This document shows positions 43,695-51,551 of a DNA stretch of 64,000 bases, in pieces. Both the position numbers and the translations under genes were made by a program. The stretch is from contig NZ_BMFZ01000006.1 of the NCBI RefSeq assembly GCF_014639435.1, positions 186,001 to 250,000 on the forward strand, read 5' to 3'. The notes under the pieces are model-generated. The model was not told the origin of the DNA. It made no database searches and saw nothing but the letters and a program-made list of their open reading frames with translations. The DNA comes from Hafnia psychrotolerans. GTDB taxonomy: Bacteria > Pseudomonadota > Gammaproteobacteria > Enterobacterales > Enterobacteriaceae. The first letter of the stretch is position 1, and every line of letters begins with the position of its first letter.

Positions 43695-44648
43695 ATGAAT
43701 AAACCTGAAACACAAGCCACGCTTTACGTGGTGGGCAATCTGAACGTTGATTTGATCATGAGCACGCTACATCAGTGGCCGAAAAAAGGTACCGAAGCGA
43801 TGCTCGAAAGCAGCGCGTTGCGACCGGGTGGTTCAGCAGGTAACTGCGCATTGGCACTGGCGGCGCTGGGTACGCCACACAGGCTGGTGGTTAATCAGGG
43901 TAATGACCAGTTCACTGAATGGCTGGCGAGTCTATTCCCGGAAAGTGCGCCGCACTGGCCGACCGTTAACTGCGAAACCTCACTGACTTTTGGCGTAACG
44001 CATCCCGATCACGAACGCACCTTTTTTAGCAATCAAGGGCACATCGTCCGGCTCAATCTCGACGACGTGCTGCGACAACTGCCTACACAGGCCACGGCAG
44101 GTGATTGGGTGCTGCTTTGCGGTACCTTCCTCTGTACCCGCCTGTTCCAGCAATATGACTCACTGCTTAAAACGCTGAAACAGCGCGGATATCAGGTGGC
44201 GGTAGACAGCGGCTGGCCGCCGCAAGACTGGAGTGATGCACTGCGTCATCAGATTGAGCCGTGGCTCGGTTATTGCGATGCACTGCTGTTGAATGAAGTC
44301 GAAACGCTCGGCATGGCTAACGGGCAAACCCTGGATGTCAGTGCAACCTATTTATTGAAATGTATGGCCCGCAACGCTTTTGTGGTGGCGAAATGCGGTT
44401 CTGATGGCGCGCGGTTGTGGTCAGCAGGCCACCAATGGCACCAGACCGCTGACGCGGTGGCCGTCGTTGACACTATCGGTGCCGGTGACAGTTTCAATGC
44501 CGGTTTTCTTTCAGCGCTGGTGTACGGTTTGGACCATCGGCGGGCATTGCAATGGGGTGTCCGCGTAGCAGGTGCAGCAATCAGCAGTAGTCCCCGTCAG
44601 TATCCTGACTGGCAGGCATTGGTTTCACTTGGCGCGGAGGATCAATAA
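43695..44648 (+). CDS. PfkB-family sugar kinase
   Basis: A 317-residue kinase of the ribokinase/PfkB family. The N-terminal signature GNLNVDLIM and the glycine motif RPGGSAGNCALALAALG are followed by the C-terminal signature DTIGAGDSFNAGF, which holds the catalytic Asp and the anion hole. It should phosphorylate the sugar, or a product of it, brought in by the flanking importer; the sugar is not identifiable. The gene sits inside the importer operon, immediately before the ATPase gene (stop and start adjacent). There is no hydrolase or isomerase in the operon. Confidence 0.88.
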   Translation: MNKPETQATLYVVGNLNVDLIMSTLHQWPKKGTEAMLESSALRPGGSAGNCALALAALGTPHRLVVNQGNDQFTEWLASLFPESAPHWPTVNCETSLTFGVTHPDHERTFFSNQGHIVRLNLDDVLRQLPTQATAGDWVLLCGTFLCTRLFQQYDSLLKTLKQRGYQVAVDSGWPPQDWSDALRHQIEPWLGYCDALLLNEVETLGMANGQTLDVSATYLLKCMARNAFVVAKCGSDGARLWSAGHQWHQTADAVAVVDTIGAGDSFNAGFLSALVYGLDHRRALQWGVRVAGAAISSSPRQYPDWQALVSLGAEDQ

Positions 44649-45737
44649 ATGGCATTAGTTGAATTAGTAAAAGTCGCCAAAAATTATGGCAAACAACAGG
44701 TACTGAAACCGCTGGATCTCACCATCAAGGATGGCAGTTTCACGGTTCTGGTTGGGCCGTCCGGCTGCGGGAAATCCACCCTACTGCGTTTACTCGCCGG
44801 GCTGGAGTCGCTGTCTGACGGCGATATTCTGCTCGATAAAGCGCAAATCAATAATTTGGACCCGGCGGACCGTGATATCGCGATGGTGTTCCAGTCCTAC
44901 GCACTCTACCCCCACCTGACGGTAGCCGAAAATATGGCTTTCCATATGCAGGTCAAAAAAGTGCCAAAAGCCGAGCAGCAGACAAAAGTGCTGCAGGCGG
45001 CCAAAGTGCTGGGGATTGATCATTTGCTCAACCGCTTGCCGAAAGATCTTTCCGGCGGTCAGCGGCAACGCGTGGCGATGGGCCGTGCGTTAGTACGCAA
45101 CCCAAAAGTGTTTCTCTTCGATGAGCCGTTGTCCAACCTCGATGCGCAGTTACGTATGGAGCTGCGTGCCGAAATTAAATCAGTGCATCAGCAGTTTCGC
45201 ACCACCACCATCTATGTGACGCACGATCAGGTCGAAGCCATGACGCTGGCCGACAATATTGTCGTGATGAAAGATGGCTATATCGTGCAGCAGGGTTCGC
45301 CGCTGTCAATTTATGACAAACCGGTCAATACCTTTGTTGCTCGGTTTATTGGTTCTCCGCCGATGAATCTGCTGGAAGGCCGCTTTAATGAAGTGAATGG
45401 CACACCAGGCGTGAGCTGCGGGGATCTGTGGTTTCCGCTGCCGCAGAAATCGTGGGCGCAGGCCCGCCAGGCCGAAAGCCAGCCGGTGACACTGGGTTTG
45501 CGTCCGCATGATGTTAAAATCGTCGACAGCAGTCATCAACCCGCTGCCCAGTTGCGGCTACTGGAAGTGACCGGTGAAAGCAGCTTGTTGCACGTTACCT
45601 GGAGCGACTTCCCAATGCACGTTCAGTGCGCGGGCCGCGCCAGCGTGACGGCTGATCAACCGGTCTGGCTGGAAGCCAACAGTGCGAATATCCATCTGTT
45701 TGATGCACAAAGCGGTGTTCGGTTAGAGAGCCAATAA
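44649..45737 (+). CDS. Sugar ABC importer ATPase (MalK/UgpC type)
   Basis: A 362-residue ATPase with Walker A GPSGCGKST, Q-loop VFQSYALYPHL, signature LSGGQRQR, Walker B VFLFDEPLSNLDAQ and H-loop YVTHDQ, followed by the regulatory OB-fold domain (about 240 to the end). GGAGG before the start overlaps the end of the kinase gene. It is a second MalK-type ATPase in the window and, although similar to the one at 26015-27109, belongs to its own operon. Confidence 0.93.
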   Translation: MALVELVKVAKNYGKQQVLKPLDLTIKDGSFTVLVGPSGCGKSTLLRLLAGLESLSDGDILLDKAQINNLDPADRDIAMVFQSYALYPHLTVAENMAFHMQVKKVPKAEQQTKVLQAAKVLGIDHLLNRLPKDLSGGQRQRVAMGRALVRNPKVFLFDEPLSNLDAQLRMELRAEIKSVHQQFRTTTIYVTHDQVEAMTLADNIVVMKDGYIVQQGSPLSIYDKPVNTFVARFIGSPPMNLLEGRFNEVNGTPGVSCGDLWFPLPQKSWAQARQAESQPVTLGLRPHDVKIVDSSHQPAAQLRLLEVTGESSLLHVTWSDFPMHVQCAGRASVTADQPVWLEANSANIHLFDAQSGVRLESQ

Positions 45738-45744
45738 TAACGAC

Positions 45745-45796
45745 AAATATTGTGAGTAAACCTGCCGCCAAACCTGGCGGTTTATTCACAATATTG
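45745..45796 (+). terminator. Hairpin terminator after the sugar operon
   Basis: AATATTGTGA (45746-45755) and TAAACC pair with GGTTTA and TCACAATATT (45786-45795). The stem is long with single mismatches and only a short T stretch follows, so this is a likely but not classic terminator. Confidence 0.6.
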
Positions 45797-45903
45797 CTTT
45801 ATAAGCCAAGCCTCCAACGCAATCCCTTCAATGAGAATCATCCTCCTAAGAATGGCAACAACGTTTAACACCAAACAACAATGAGTGATATAAGTGACAA
45901 TCA

Positions 45904-45956
45904 TTGAAAAAAAATAGCTTTACGCGTAATATTTTACGCATAAACCATTTAGGAGG
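45904..45956 (+). promoter_or_regulatory. Promoter and operators of the hipA-hipB pair
   Basis: TTGAAA (45904-45909), 17 bases, TAATAT (45927-45932) make a good sigma-70 promoter. Two near-identical palindromes, TTACGCGTAA (45920-45929) and TTACGCATAA (45934-45943), overlap and follow the -10 at 14-bp spacing and are the probable antitoxin operators. AGGAGG (45951-45956) is a strong ribosome site for the toxin gene. Confidence 0.75.
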
Positions 45957-45961
45957 CTTAT

Positions 45962-47311
45962 ATGGAAGAGTTAACGTTGCAGGCTTTCCTGAGTAATCAA
46001 TGGACGGATATTGCTCGTATTACATTTCCCGAAAGTGAACAAAACGATTACCGCATCACAGAAGTAGACTATCAATCTGAGTATGCAATAGACAATCTTG
46101 ATCTTGATGATAACCATGCAGTTTCACTCAATCATCCGGTGTCTCTTTTCTTTGAGAATGGTGGGCATCACGGCTGGATGAGGTTTCTTGATGACATCAT
46201 TCCTAGTGGAGCCAGCAGACGCTATTGGGAAAAATATCTCGATCTTGAAGGGCTTACCCCGGATCAGAAGAATTTCGTGATACTGAAATATGGCACCATA
46301 TCTCCTGTCGGTAACCTAAGAATTAAAGAATCACTGCCAGAATTCAATCCATTGGCTGAAACGCTTTTCTTCTCAGTCGATGATGTTAAAAACAGAGCCG
46401 GCGATTTTCTGGATTATGCTCAGCTACGGGGAGCAGCAGCCGGTGGGGCAACAGGTGCGGGAGGAGAGGCACCCAAGCTATTGCTGCGCTATGGGGGAGA
46501 ACAACGTATATGGATCGATACCTACCAACATAACCTTGCTAACCGAGACATTCATTATCTCGTCAAGTATCCACGCGGAACACGTAGTGAGGTCGACTGC
46601 AATATCTTGAGGGCTGAGTTTCATTACTATCAGGAACTGGCAGAGATGGGCTTTGAAACCATCCCGACCCAAGATATGCGTCTGGAGGAAGGTTTGTATT
46701 ACCCTTCCCTGTGGTTGCCACGCTTTGATGTCTCTTTCGAAAATAACACCCACGTTAAGCGGTTTGGCCTCGAGTCTGTCTACTCCATCCTGAGAAAAGC
46801 GCCGGGTGTTACGCTATATCATGAAGAAACCATCAGGAGCCTGGTCGAAAAAATTACGCAAAGCAACATGGTAAAAATACAAGGTTTTCAATTTGATACG
46901 GCGGCTTTTGTCATCGAATGGGTACGCCGTGATTTGCTTAATATTATTTTTGGCAATAGTGATAATCATGGGCGAAATACATCCTTCCTAAAGGATGTAA
47001 ACAGCATAAAACTGGCACCTATTTACGATTTTGCCCCCATGAAAGCGGATCCGGAAGGCATAACGAGAACGATAAAATGGGCTCAGCCCATAGAGATTGG
47101 CGGTGAATATGATTTCATTAAAATTTCCCAGGCACTTGCCGATCTTGTCCCGGCAGAAGTGTTGTTGCAGGCGCTCAGAGAGACAGCTCAACAATTACTG
47201 GGCCTGAAAGAAAGATTGGTAAAAAGAGGGGTTCCAGAACAAATCATTACGATGCCTGCGATAGGTTTTCACTTTATTCAGGAAAAACTCAACAGGTGGG
47301 GTTTGCTATGA
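45962..47311 (+). CDS. HipA-like serine/threonine kinase toxin
   Basis: A 449-residue HipA-family protein. HipA kinases of type II toxin-antitoxin pairs phosphorylate translation factors (glutamyl-tRNA synthetase in E. coli) and induce persistence; the target here is unknown. The N-terminal domain (about 1-140) is followed by the Gly-rich ATP loop AAAGGATGAGGEAPK (about 158-172), the catalytic loop GNSDNHGRN with Asp334 and the metal-binding PIYDFAPM. All key residues are present, so it looks active. The gene precedes its antitoxin, the reverse of E. coli hipBA. It is more AT-rich than its neighbours, which suggests acquisition. Confidence 0.85.
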   Translation: MEELTLQAFLSNQWTDIARITFPESEQNDYRITEVDYQSEYAIDNLDLDDNHAVSLNHPVSLFFENGGHHGWMRFLDDIIPSGASRRYWEKYLDLEGLTPDQKNFVILKYGTISPVGNLRIKESLPEFNPLAETLFFSVDDVKNRAGDFLDYAQLRGAAAGGATGAGGEAPKLLLRYGGEQRIWIDTYQHNLANRDIHYLVKYPRGTRSEVDCNILRAEFHYYQELAEMGFETIPTQDMRLEEGLYYPSLWLPRFDVSFENNTHVKRFGLESVYSILRKAPGVTLYHEETIRSLVEKITQSNMVKIQGFQFDTAAFVIEWVRRDLLNIIFGNSDNHGRNTSFLKDVNSIKLAPIYDFAPMKADPEGITRTIKWAQPIEIGGEYDFIKISQALADLVPAEVLLQALRETAQQLLGLKERLVKRGVPEQIITMPAIGFHFIQEKLNRWGLL

Positions 47312-47787
47312 AAAATCAAGAAAATATGACTAATCCCGTCAGCGAAACCATCAAGGAAATTCGAGAAAAACAAAATGCCATGCAAAATCCTGCTAGCTTA
47401 CAAGCCATAGTTCCAGACAAATCAGGCTCTCCGGCTTTAGCGGACAAACCATCGCGTAAAAGAGTTTCAAAAACAGCCAAACCAGCCAGCATGCAAGAAA
47501 GGCAGTTGGCAATGAATACCATTATCAGAAAGTTGTTACTTGGCGATATCACTCAGGGTCAGGCCTTAAAAACATTAAGGTCAGATGTTCTTGGATTACA
47601 ACAAGATGCTTTTGCAAGCATGGTGACAGTGTCACGTAAAACGTTGTCTGAAGTAGAAAATGACCGTGGTAATTACACGTCTGAGATAATCAATAAGCTC
47701 TTCAAACCCTTCGGGCTTAAAGTGGGGTTAGTCCCGACCTCTCGACATCGGCTCGCCAGCATATTTAAAGAAGGCAAGCCAGAATAA
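47308..47787 (+). CDS. HipB-like helix-turn-helix antitoxin
   Basis: A 159-residue DNA-binding protein: a Lys/Ala/Ser-rich, probably disordered N-terminal half (to about residue 65), then helices that include an XRE-type helix-turn-helix (LQQDAFASMVTVSRKTLSEVENDRGNYTSEIINKLFKPFGL). The start at 47308 overlaps the hipA stop (ATGA) and has GGGG upstream, so the two are coupled. It should bind and neutralise the HipA-like kinase and repress the promoter through the TTACGCRTAA palindromes. The extended N-terminus is longer than classic HipB (88 aa). Confidence 0.8.
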   Translation: MKNQENMTNPVSETIKEIREKQNAMQNPASLQAIVPDKSGSPALADKPSRKRVSKTAKPASMQERQLAMNTIIRKLLLGDITQGQALKTLRSDVLGLQQDAFASMVTVSRKTLSEVENDRGNYTSEIINKLFKPFGLKVGLVPTSRHRLASIFKEGKPE

Positions 47788-47858
47788 ATGTGCTTGAAAA
47801 TGGGTACGATGGAATTGATCCAGTAAGATTTGGAAGAGGCGTCACTTTTTCATCCCTA

Positions 47859-47888
47859 TTGGCACAATCCCAGAATTGCCAATATAAT
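47859..47888 (+). promoter_or_regulatory. Promoter of the ABC-F leader transcript
   Basis: TTGGCA (47859-47864), 18 bases, TATAAT (47883-47888). Transcription should start near 47895 and give a leader of about 230 nt before the ABC-F start codon. Confidence 0.75.
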
Positions 47889-47929
47889 CTGTTCACTCAT
47901 TCACCTACGTTCTATTAAGGAGGATTGCC

Positions 47930-48013
47930 ATGTTGACCCGTGAATTGTTTTTAGTTTCACTCGTCCTTAGCGATCGTCACTGCTCAAGCGTTACCGGTAT
48001 CGTGCTGCGATAA
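47930..48013 (+). CDS. 27-residue leader peptide upstream of ABC-F
   Basis: TAAGGAGG lies seven bases before an ATG that opens 27 codons and stops at 48011-48013. The peptide starts MLTRELFLVSLVL and ends VTGIVLR; it has a hydrophobic N-terminal half and is not part of a larger gene. The last eleven codons overlap the left arm and top of a strong hairpin, so ribosomes on this frame would change the fold of the leader RNA. Upstream peptides that stall ribosomes control several ABC-F resistance genes in Gram-positive bacteria; a similar role here is inference. Confidence 0.6.
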   Translation: MLTRELFLVSLVLSDRHCSSVTGIVLR

Positions 48014-48088
48014 CCTGCTTGAGCGAAGCTATCTGACAATCTGAGTACTTCCCTCCGGCTTACCGGTTATCGTCGGCTTTATTGACGA
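47982..48088 (+). promoter_or_regulatory. Competing hairpins in the ABC-F leader
   Basis: Fold 1: GCTCAAGC (47982-47989) pairs with GCTTGAGC (48017-48024), and GGTATCG (47996-48002) with CGATAACC (48008-48015, one bulge). Fold 2: CGATAACC (48008-48015) pairs instead with GGTTATCG (48065-48072), eight perfect pairs. A third hairpin, TCGTC/GACGA (48070-48074, 48084-48088), competes with fold 2. The shared segment 48008-48015 makes folds 1 and 2 mutually exclusive, as in attenuators. No T-run terminator is present, so control would be at translation. Confidence 0.55.
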
Positions 48089-48089
48089 G

Positions 48090-48120
48090 AGGCATTTCTA
48101 TGCCTGTAAACCTTGAGTAA
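48090..48120 (+). promoter_or_regulatory. Mini-ORF with its start in a hairpin
   Basis: GAGAGG precedes ATG 48100, which reads MPVNLE and stops at 48118-48120, five bases before the ABC-F start. AGGCAT (48090-48095) and ATGCCT (48100-48105) form a perfect 6-bp hairpin with a 4-base loop, hiding both the ribosome site and the start codon. Translation of this frame may be coupled to that of the ABC-F gene, whose own ribosome site is weak. Confidence 0.5.
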
Positions 48121-48125
48121 GCACT

Positions 48126-49856
48126 ATGACTTTACTATCTGCACAATCTCTTTGTTTTGATAATCCCTTCGGCCCACTGCTGGCTGAAATCTCCTTTGGC
48201 CTGAAAAAAGGCGACCGCATCGGGCTCATCGGCCATAACGGCTGCGGTAAAAGTACCCTACTGAAAATCCTCAGTGGCGAGCTCGATGCCACTTCTGGCA
48301 CCCTCACTTTGTCAAACCAGTGTCTGATGGCTCGGGTTGAACAGCATCTGCCTGGTGAGCTGAATGATTGCACACTGCTTGACGCGGTGCTCAACGCTCT
48401 GCCGGACAGTTTGCATCAACCCGAGCGCTGGCAAGCCGAAGTGCTGTTGGTCAGCCTGGGTTTTGATGAAGTGGCCTGGACGTTGACCGCGGGGACTCTC
48501 AGCGGCGGGCAGCACACACGCCTGCTGTTGGCTCGTGCGCTGATCCGTCAGCCGGATTTACTGCTGCTGGATGAACCCAGTAACCATTTGGATCTGCCAA
48601 CGTTGCTGTGGCTTGAGCAGTTTCTTCAACACTGGAGCGGCAGCTTTGTGCTGGTGTCCCACGACCGCAGCCTGCTGGATAACGTCACCAACTGCACCTG
48701 GATTTTGCGCGACAAGACGCTGCAATTTATCCGCTTACCCTGCACGCTGGCGAGGCAGGCCCTGGCGGAAAGCGATATCGCTGATGCCCACCGCCGTCAG
48801 ACCGAGCAAAAGGAGATTGATCGGGTGGCAAAAAGCGCCAAACGGTTGGCAATCTGGGGCAGCGTCTACGACAACGAAAAGCTGTCACGCAAGGCCAAGC
48901 AGATGGAGAAACAGGTCAACCGGATGAAGGATGACCAGACTGAGGTTACCGTCGGGAATCTGTGGACGTTGCGCCTGAATGGCGAATCATTACCGGCCGA
49001 CCGCGTACTGGCGATGTCCGCCTTGCAGATACGGCCTGCGCCAGATGCGCCAGTGCTGTTTGAACTGGGTGAGTTGCAGGTAAAAAGCGGTGATCGTGTG
49101 GCATTGGTCGGCCGTAACGGCTGCGGAAAATCGTCACTCCTGCAGAGCTTATGGCGGGCGTTCTGCCAGTCAAAAAGTCCTGAACCGGGCGTGGTATTCC
49201 ATCCGAAAGTGCGTGTGGGTTACTACGATCAGAGCCTGCAGCAGTTACGAGATGAGGACAGATTAAGCGAGGCGCTCGCGACATTTGCACCGCTGACGGA
49301 AGAGCAGCGGAAAATGGCACTGATTGGTGCCGGCTTCCCTTATGTCCGCCATCAGCAAAAAGTGAGCACGTTGAGCGGCGGTGAGCGGTCACGGTTACTG
49401 TTTATTGGCCTGACGCTGGCCAACTATTCGCTACTGCTGCTTGATGAGCCGACCAACCACCTGGATATGGAAGGTAAAGAGGCGTTGAGGGACACGCTGA
49501 AGACGTTCAGCGGTGCGGTGCTGCTGGTGTCGCATGACCGTTCTCTGATTGAGCAAAGCTGTAATCGTTTCTGGTTAATCGATAAATGTCGGTTGCAGGA
49601 GTGGCACTCGCTGGCACCGGTGTATCTGACTCTGGCTGATGTTCCGGCTCCCGCTAAGGTGACAACATCAAGGCAATATGGAGGAGCAATGATATTGCCG
49701 GAAACAGAAGAGGAACGCCTGCTGGCGACGCTGTTGGAGCTGGAAAGTAAGCTGGAAGAGGATCTGGCACGTAAAGTCAGGCACCAGAAGCCAGAATTGC
49801 AACACCAGTGGCAGCAACAAATTGCTCAGCTCAGCGTGCTGCTAGGTTTGCGCTAA
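48126..49856 (+). CDS. ABC-F family ATPase
   Basis: A 576-residue soluble protein with two ATPase domains and no membrane segment, the ABC-F layout. First domain: Walker A GHNGCGKST (about residue 38), signature LSGGQHTR, Walker B LLLLDEPSNHLD. A basic linker (about 220-275) carries the P-site-reaching motif region. Second domain: GRNGCGKSS (about 330), LSGGERSR, LLLLDEPTNHLD. ABC-F proteins act on ribosomes as translation factors or antibiotic-resistance factors. It is shorter than Uup and YheS and I cannot place it as an orthologue of EttA, Uup, YbiT or YheS. The complex leader suggests inducible expression. Confidence 0.88.
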   Translation: MTLLSAQSLCFDNPFGPLLAEISFGLKKGDRIGLIGHNGCGKSTLLKILSGELDATSGTLTLSNQCLMARVEQHLPGELNDCTLLDAVLNALPDSLHQPERWQAEVLLVSLGFDEVAWTLTAGTLSGGQHTRLLLARALIRQPDLLLLDEPSNHLDLPTLLWLEQFLQHWSGSFVLVSHDRSLLDNVTNCTWILRDKTLQFIRLPCTLARQALAESDIADAHRRQTEQKEIDRVAKSAKRLAIWGSVYDNEKLSRKAKQMEKQVNRMKDDQTEVTVGNLWTLRLNGESLPADRVLAMSALQIRPAPDAPVLFELGELQVKSGDRVALVGRNGCGKSSLLQSLWRAFCQSKSPEPGVVFHPKVRVGYYDQSLQQLRDEDRLSEALATFAPLTEEQRKMALIGAGFPYVRHQQKVSTLSGGERSRLLFIGLTLANYSLLLLDEPTNHLDMEGKEALRDTLKTFSGAVLLVSHDRSLIEQSCNRFWLIDKCRLQEWHSLAPVYLTLADVPAPAKVTTSRQYGGAMILPETEEERLLATLLELESKLEEDLARKVRHQKPELQHQWQQQIAQLSVLLGLR

Positions 49857-49946
49857 ACGTATTTTTGGCTATTCCCAATACGTTAGTTATCAAGCCAGGC
49901 TACGGCTGTTAGGCCAAATCCCGGTGACGTGCTAATAAAGTGAAAC

Positions 49947-49993
49947 GGCGGCCTTTCTGACTTCATCGTAGATTGATTTTCAGAAAGGCCGCC
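49947..49993. terminator. Hairpin between ABC-F and oxidoreductase genes
   Basis: A 13-bp stem GGCGGCCTTTCTG/CAGAAAGGCCGCC with a 21-base loop, in the space between two convergent genes. There is no strong T run; a bidirectional terminator is likely. Confidence 0.55.
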
Positions 49994-50000
49994 TCAGCCA

Positions 50001-50651
50001 TTACTGGCTTACCGCATCACGAATCGGTGTATCACCACCGCGCAATTCCCACTGTTGTCCGATAGCATTTGGTGTCTGCAATACTGCCACCACAACCAGG
50101 GCGACATCTTCGCGTGTCACGTCCCCCCGACCGGCATTCGGTGACAGCGTCACTAATCCTGTTGCCGGTACATCAGTCAGCGGGCCAGGACGAAGAATAG
50201 TCCAGTCCAGCTCACTCTTACGTAATTCAATGTCGGCATCCCGTTTCGCTTCAATATAGGCTTTCCAGACGGGATCTGTGTCGGGCTTAATCGGGTTATC
50301 AACACCGATGGCAGAAATTTGCACGTAGCGGCGAACACCGGCTTGTTGCGCTGCCTGAGCCAGTAAGACTGAACCGGCATAATCAACACTGCGTTTGCGT
50401 TCAGCACTGGAACCTCCACCGGCTCCGGCGGCAAAGACCACAGCGTCAGCACCTTGCAGGCCGGTTGCCAACTGCTCAGCGGTACTGTTTTCGATATCCA
50501 GCAGCAGTGGCTCAGCACCGAGTTTTCTCATAGTGGGCACTTGTGCTTCTTTACGCACGATACCGATAGCGTCCATTCCCTGAGCAATCAGGTGTTTGAT
50601 GATAAGTTGGCCGATCTGTCCATGTGCACCGACTATTGCGACCTTGGTCAT
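50001..50651 (-). CDS. NAD(P)-binding oxidoreductase (atypical SDR)
   Basis: A 216-residue Rossmann protein of the NAD(P)H-binding (atypical short-chain dehydrogenase) group. GAHGQIGQLI at about residues 7-16 is the nucleotide-binding turn; VFAAGAGGG, RYVQISAIGVDNP and WTILRPGPLTD follow in order as in YwnB/SDR5-like proteins, which often act as quinone or thiol sensors or reductases. The start at 50651 has GGAGG five bases before it; an upstream ATG at 50705 is unsupported. It is divergent from a MarR regulator with a palindrome between, so it is the likely MarR target. Confidence 0.87.
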   Translation of the reverse strand: MTKVAIVGAHGQIGQLIIKHLIAQGMDAIGIVRKEAQVPTMRKLGAEPLLLDIENSTAEQLATGLQGADAVVFAAGAGGGSSAERKRSVDYAGSVLLAQAAQQAGVRRYVQISAIGVDNPIKPDTDPVWKAYIEAKRDADIELRKSELDWTILRPGPLTDVPATGLVTLSPNAGRGDVTREDVALVVVAVLQTPNAIGQQWELRGGDTPIRDAVSQ

Positions 50652-50730
50652 AAATCCTCCAATATTATTGACGTCTTTTAGCATATCGAGCGTTAACTCT
50701 AGCACAGGGTTTTCCCGGTTGTTTTCTCAC

Positions 50731-50747
50731 TCAAGGATCGTCCTTGA
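50731..50747. promoter_or_regulatory. Palindromic MarR-type operator
   Basis: TCAAGGATCGTCCTTGA is a perfect 7-3-7 palindrome centred in the 169-bp space between the oxidoreductase and the MarR gene. Size and symmetry fit a MarR-dimer site. Confidence 0.65.
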
Positions 50748-50820
50748 TGGGAACCAAGCAAAACGTGCTACCCTAAGCGCCATAATTATTGCTGTTTGAA
50801 ACTATTAACGAGAGGATCCT

Positions 50821-51276
50821 GTGACTACCTCCAGCCGCCCTGAAGCCCACTCCCCGACCCTGCGTTTTTTACCTGAAACCATTCATATCGGTCGCCAGCT
50901 GCGCACGTATTGTGATGCACGTTTTAAAACCATCGGTCTGACGTTGGCCCGCGGCCAGGTGTTGCTGCACCTTGAGGAAGCCAAAGGCCGTTTACCCCAG
51001 GGCGAACTGACCGCATTGCTGGAAGTGGAGCATCCTACCGCCATTCGTCTGTTTGATAGTTTGCAGGCGCTGGGCTATCTGGAACGCTGCCCAGGCGAGC
51101 CAGATCGGCGTTCGAAAGATATTGTGCTCACCGATGCCGGTATGGCGCTGGCTAATGAGGTGCGTGCAATCACTGATGAGATCCTGAGCCGCGTGATGAA
51201 GGGGATTCCCGAAGAAGACGTGGCTGTAGCGCGTCAGGTTATGGCGAATATCGCTTCAACGTTAGCGGCCTTATAG
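50821..51276 (+). CDS. MarR-family transcriptional regulator
   Basis: A 151-residue winged-helix regulator. The helix-turn-helix is about residues 58-85 (LPQGELTALLEVEHPTAIRLFDSLQALGYLER) and the wing includes EPDRRSKDIVLTDAG. The start is a GTG at 50821 with GAGG seven bases before it. MarR proteins usually repress a divergent oxidoreductase or efflux gene and respond to phenolics or oxidants; the divergent oxidoreductase here fits that. Confidence 0.9.
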   Translation: MTTSSRPEAHSPTLRFLPETIHIGRQLRTYCDARFKTIGLTLARGQVLLHLEEAKGRLPQGELTALLEVEHPTAIRLFDSLQALGYLERCPGEPDRRSKDIVLTDAGMALANEVRAITDEILSRVMKGIPEEDVAVARQVMANIASTLAAL

Positions 51277-51347
51277 CTCAGCCGCGTTCTGTGAATGTCA
51301 TGGTGGGGGTGAGGAGATGACGTTTTATAAATCACCCGCCCCGTTTT

Positions 51348-51419
51348 TCAGTAGGTTGGCAGCAAAAGCAGGCCCATCGCGCCCAGCCCGAGTACGGCGA
51401 CTGTGGGTTGTTGACTCAT
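51348..51419 (-). pseudogene. N-terminal stub of a dehydrogenase gene
   Basis: CAGGAG lies upstream of the ATG at 51419. The 23 codons begin MSQQPTVAVLGLGAMG, with the GxGxxG turn of 6-phosphogluconate/3-hydroxyisobutyrate dehydrogenase-type proteins, then run into LLLLPTY and stop. Only the ribosome site and first 16 codons of a gene of about 290 codons seem to remain. The stub lies just after the MarR gene and points towards it. Confidence 0.5.
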
Positions 51420-51551
51420 AAAAATCTCCTGAGGGTAATGTGCAAATGGATCATCGAACGTCTTCTATCGTAACATGCACCTTTATGGCGTCATGATTTA
51501 CATCATTAACAACTCAGTCTAAATATCGATACAGGCTGATCAGGAGAGAAC

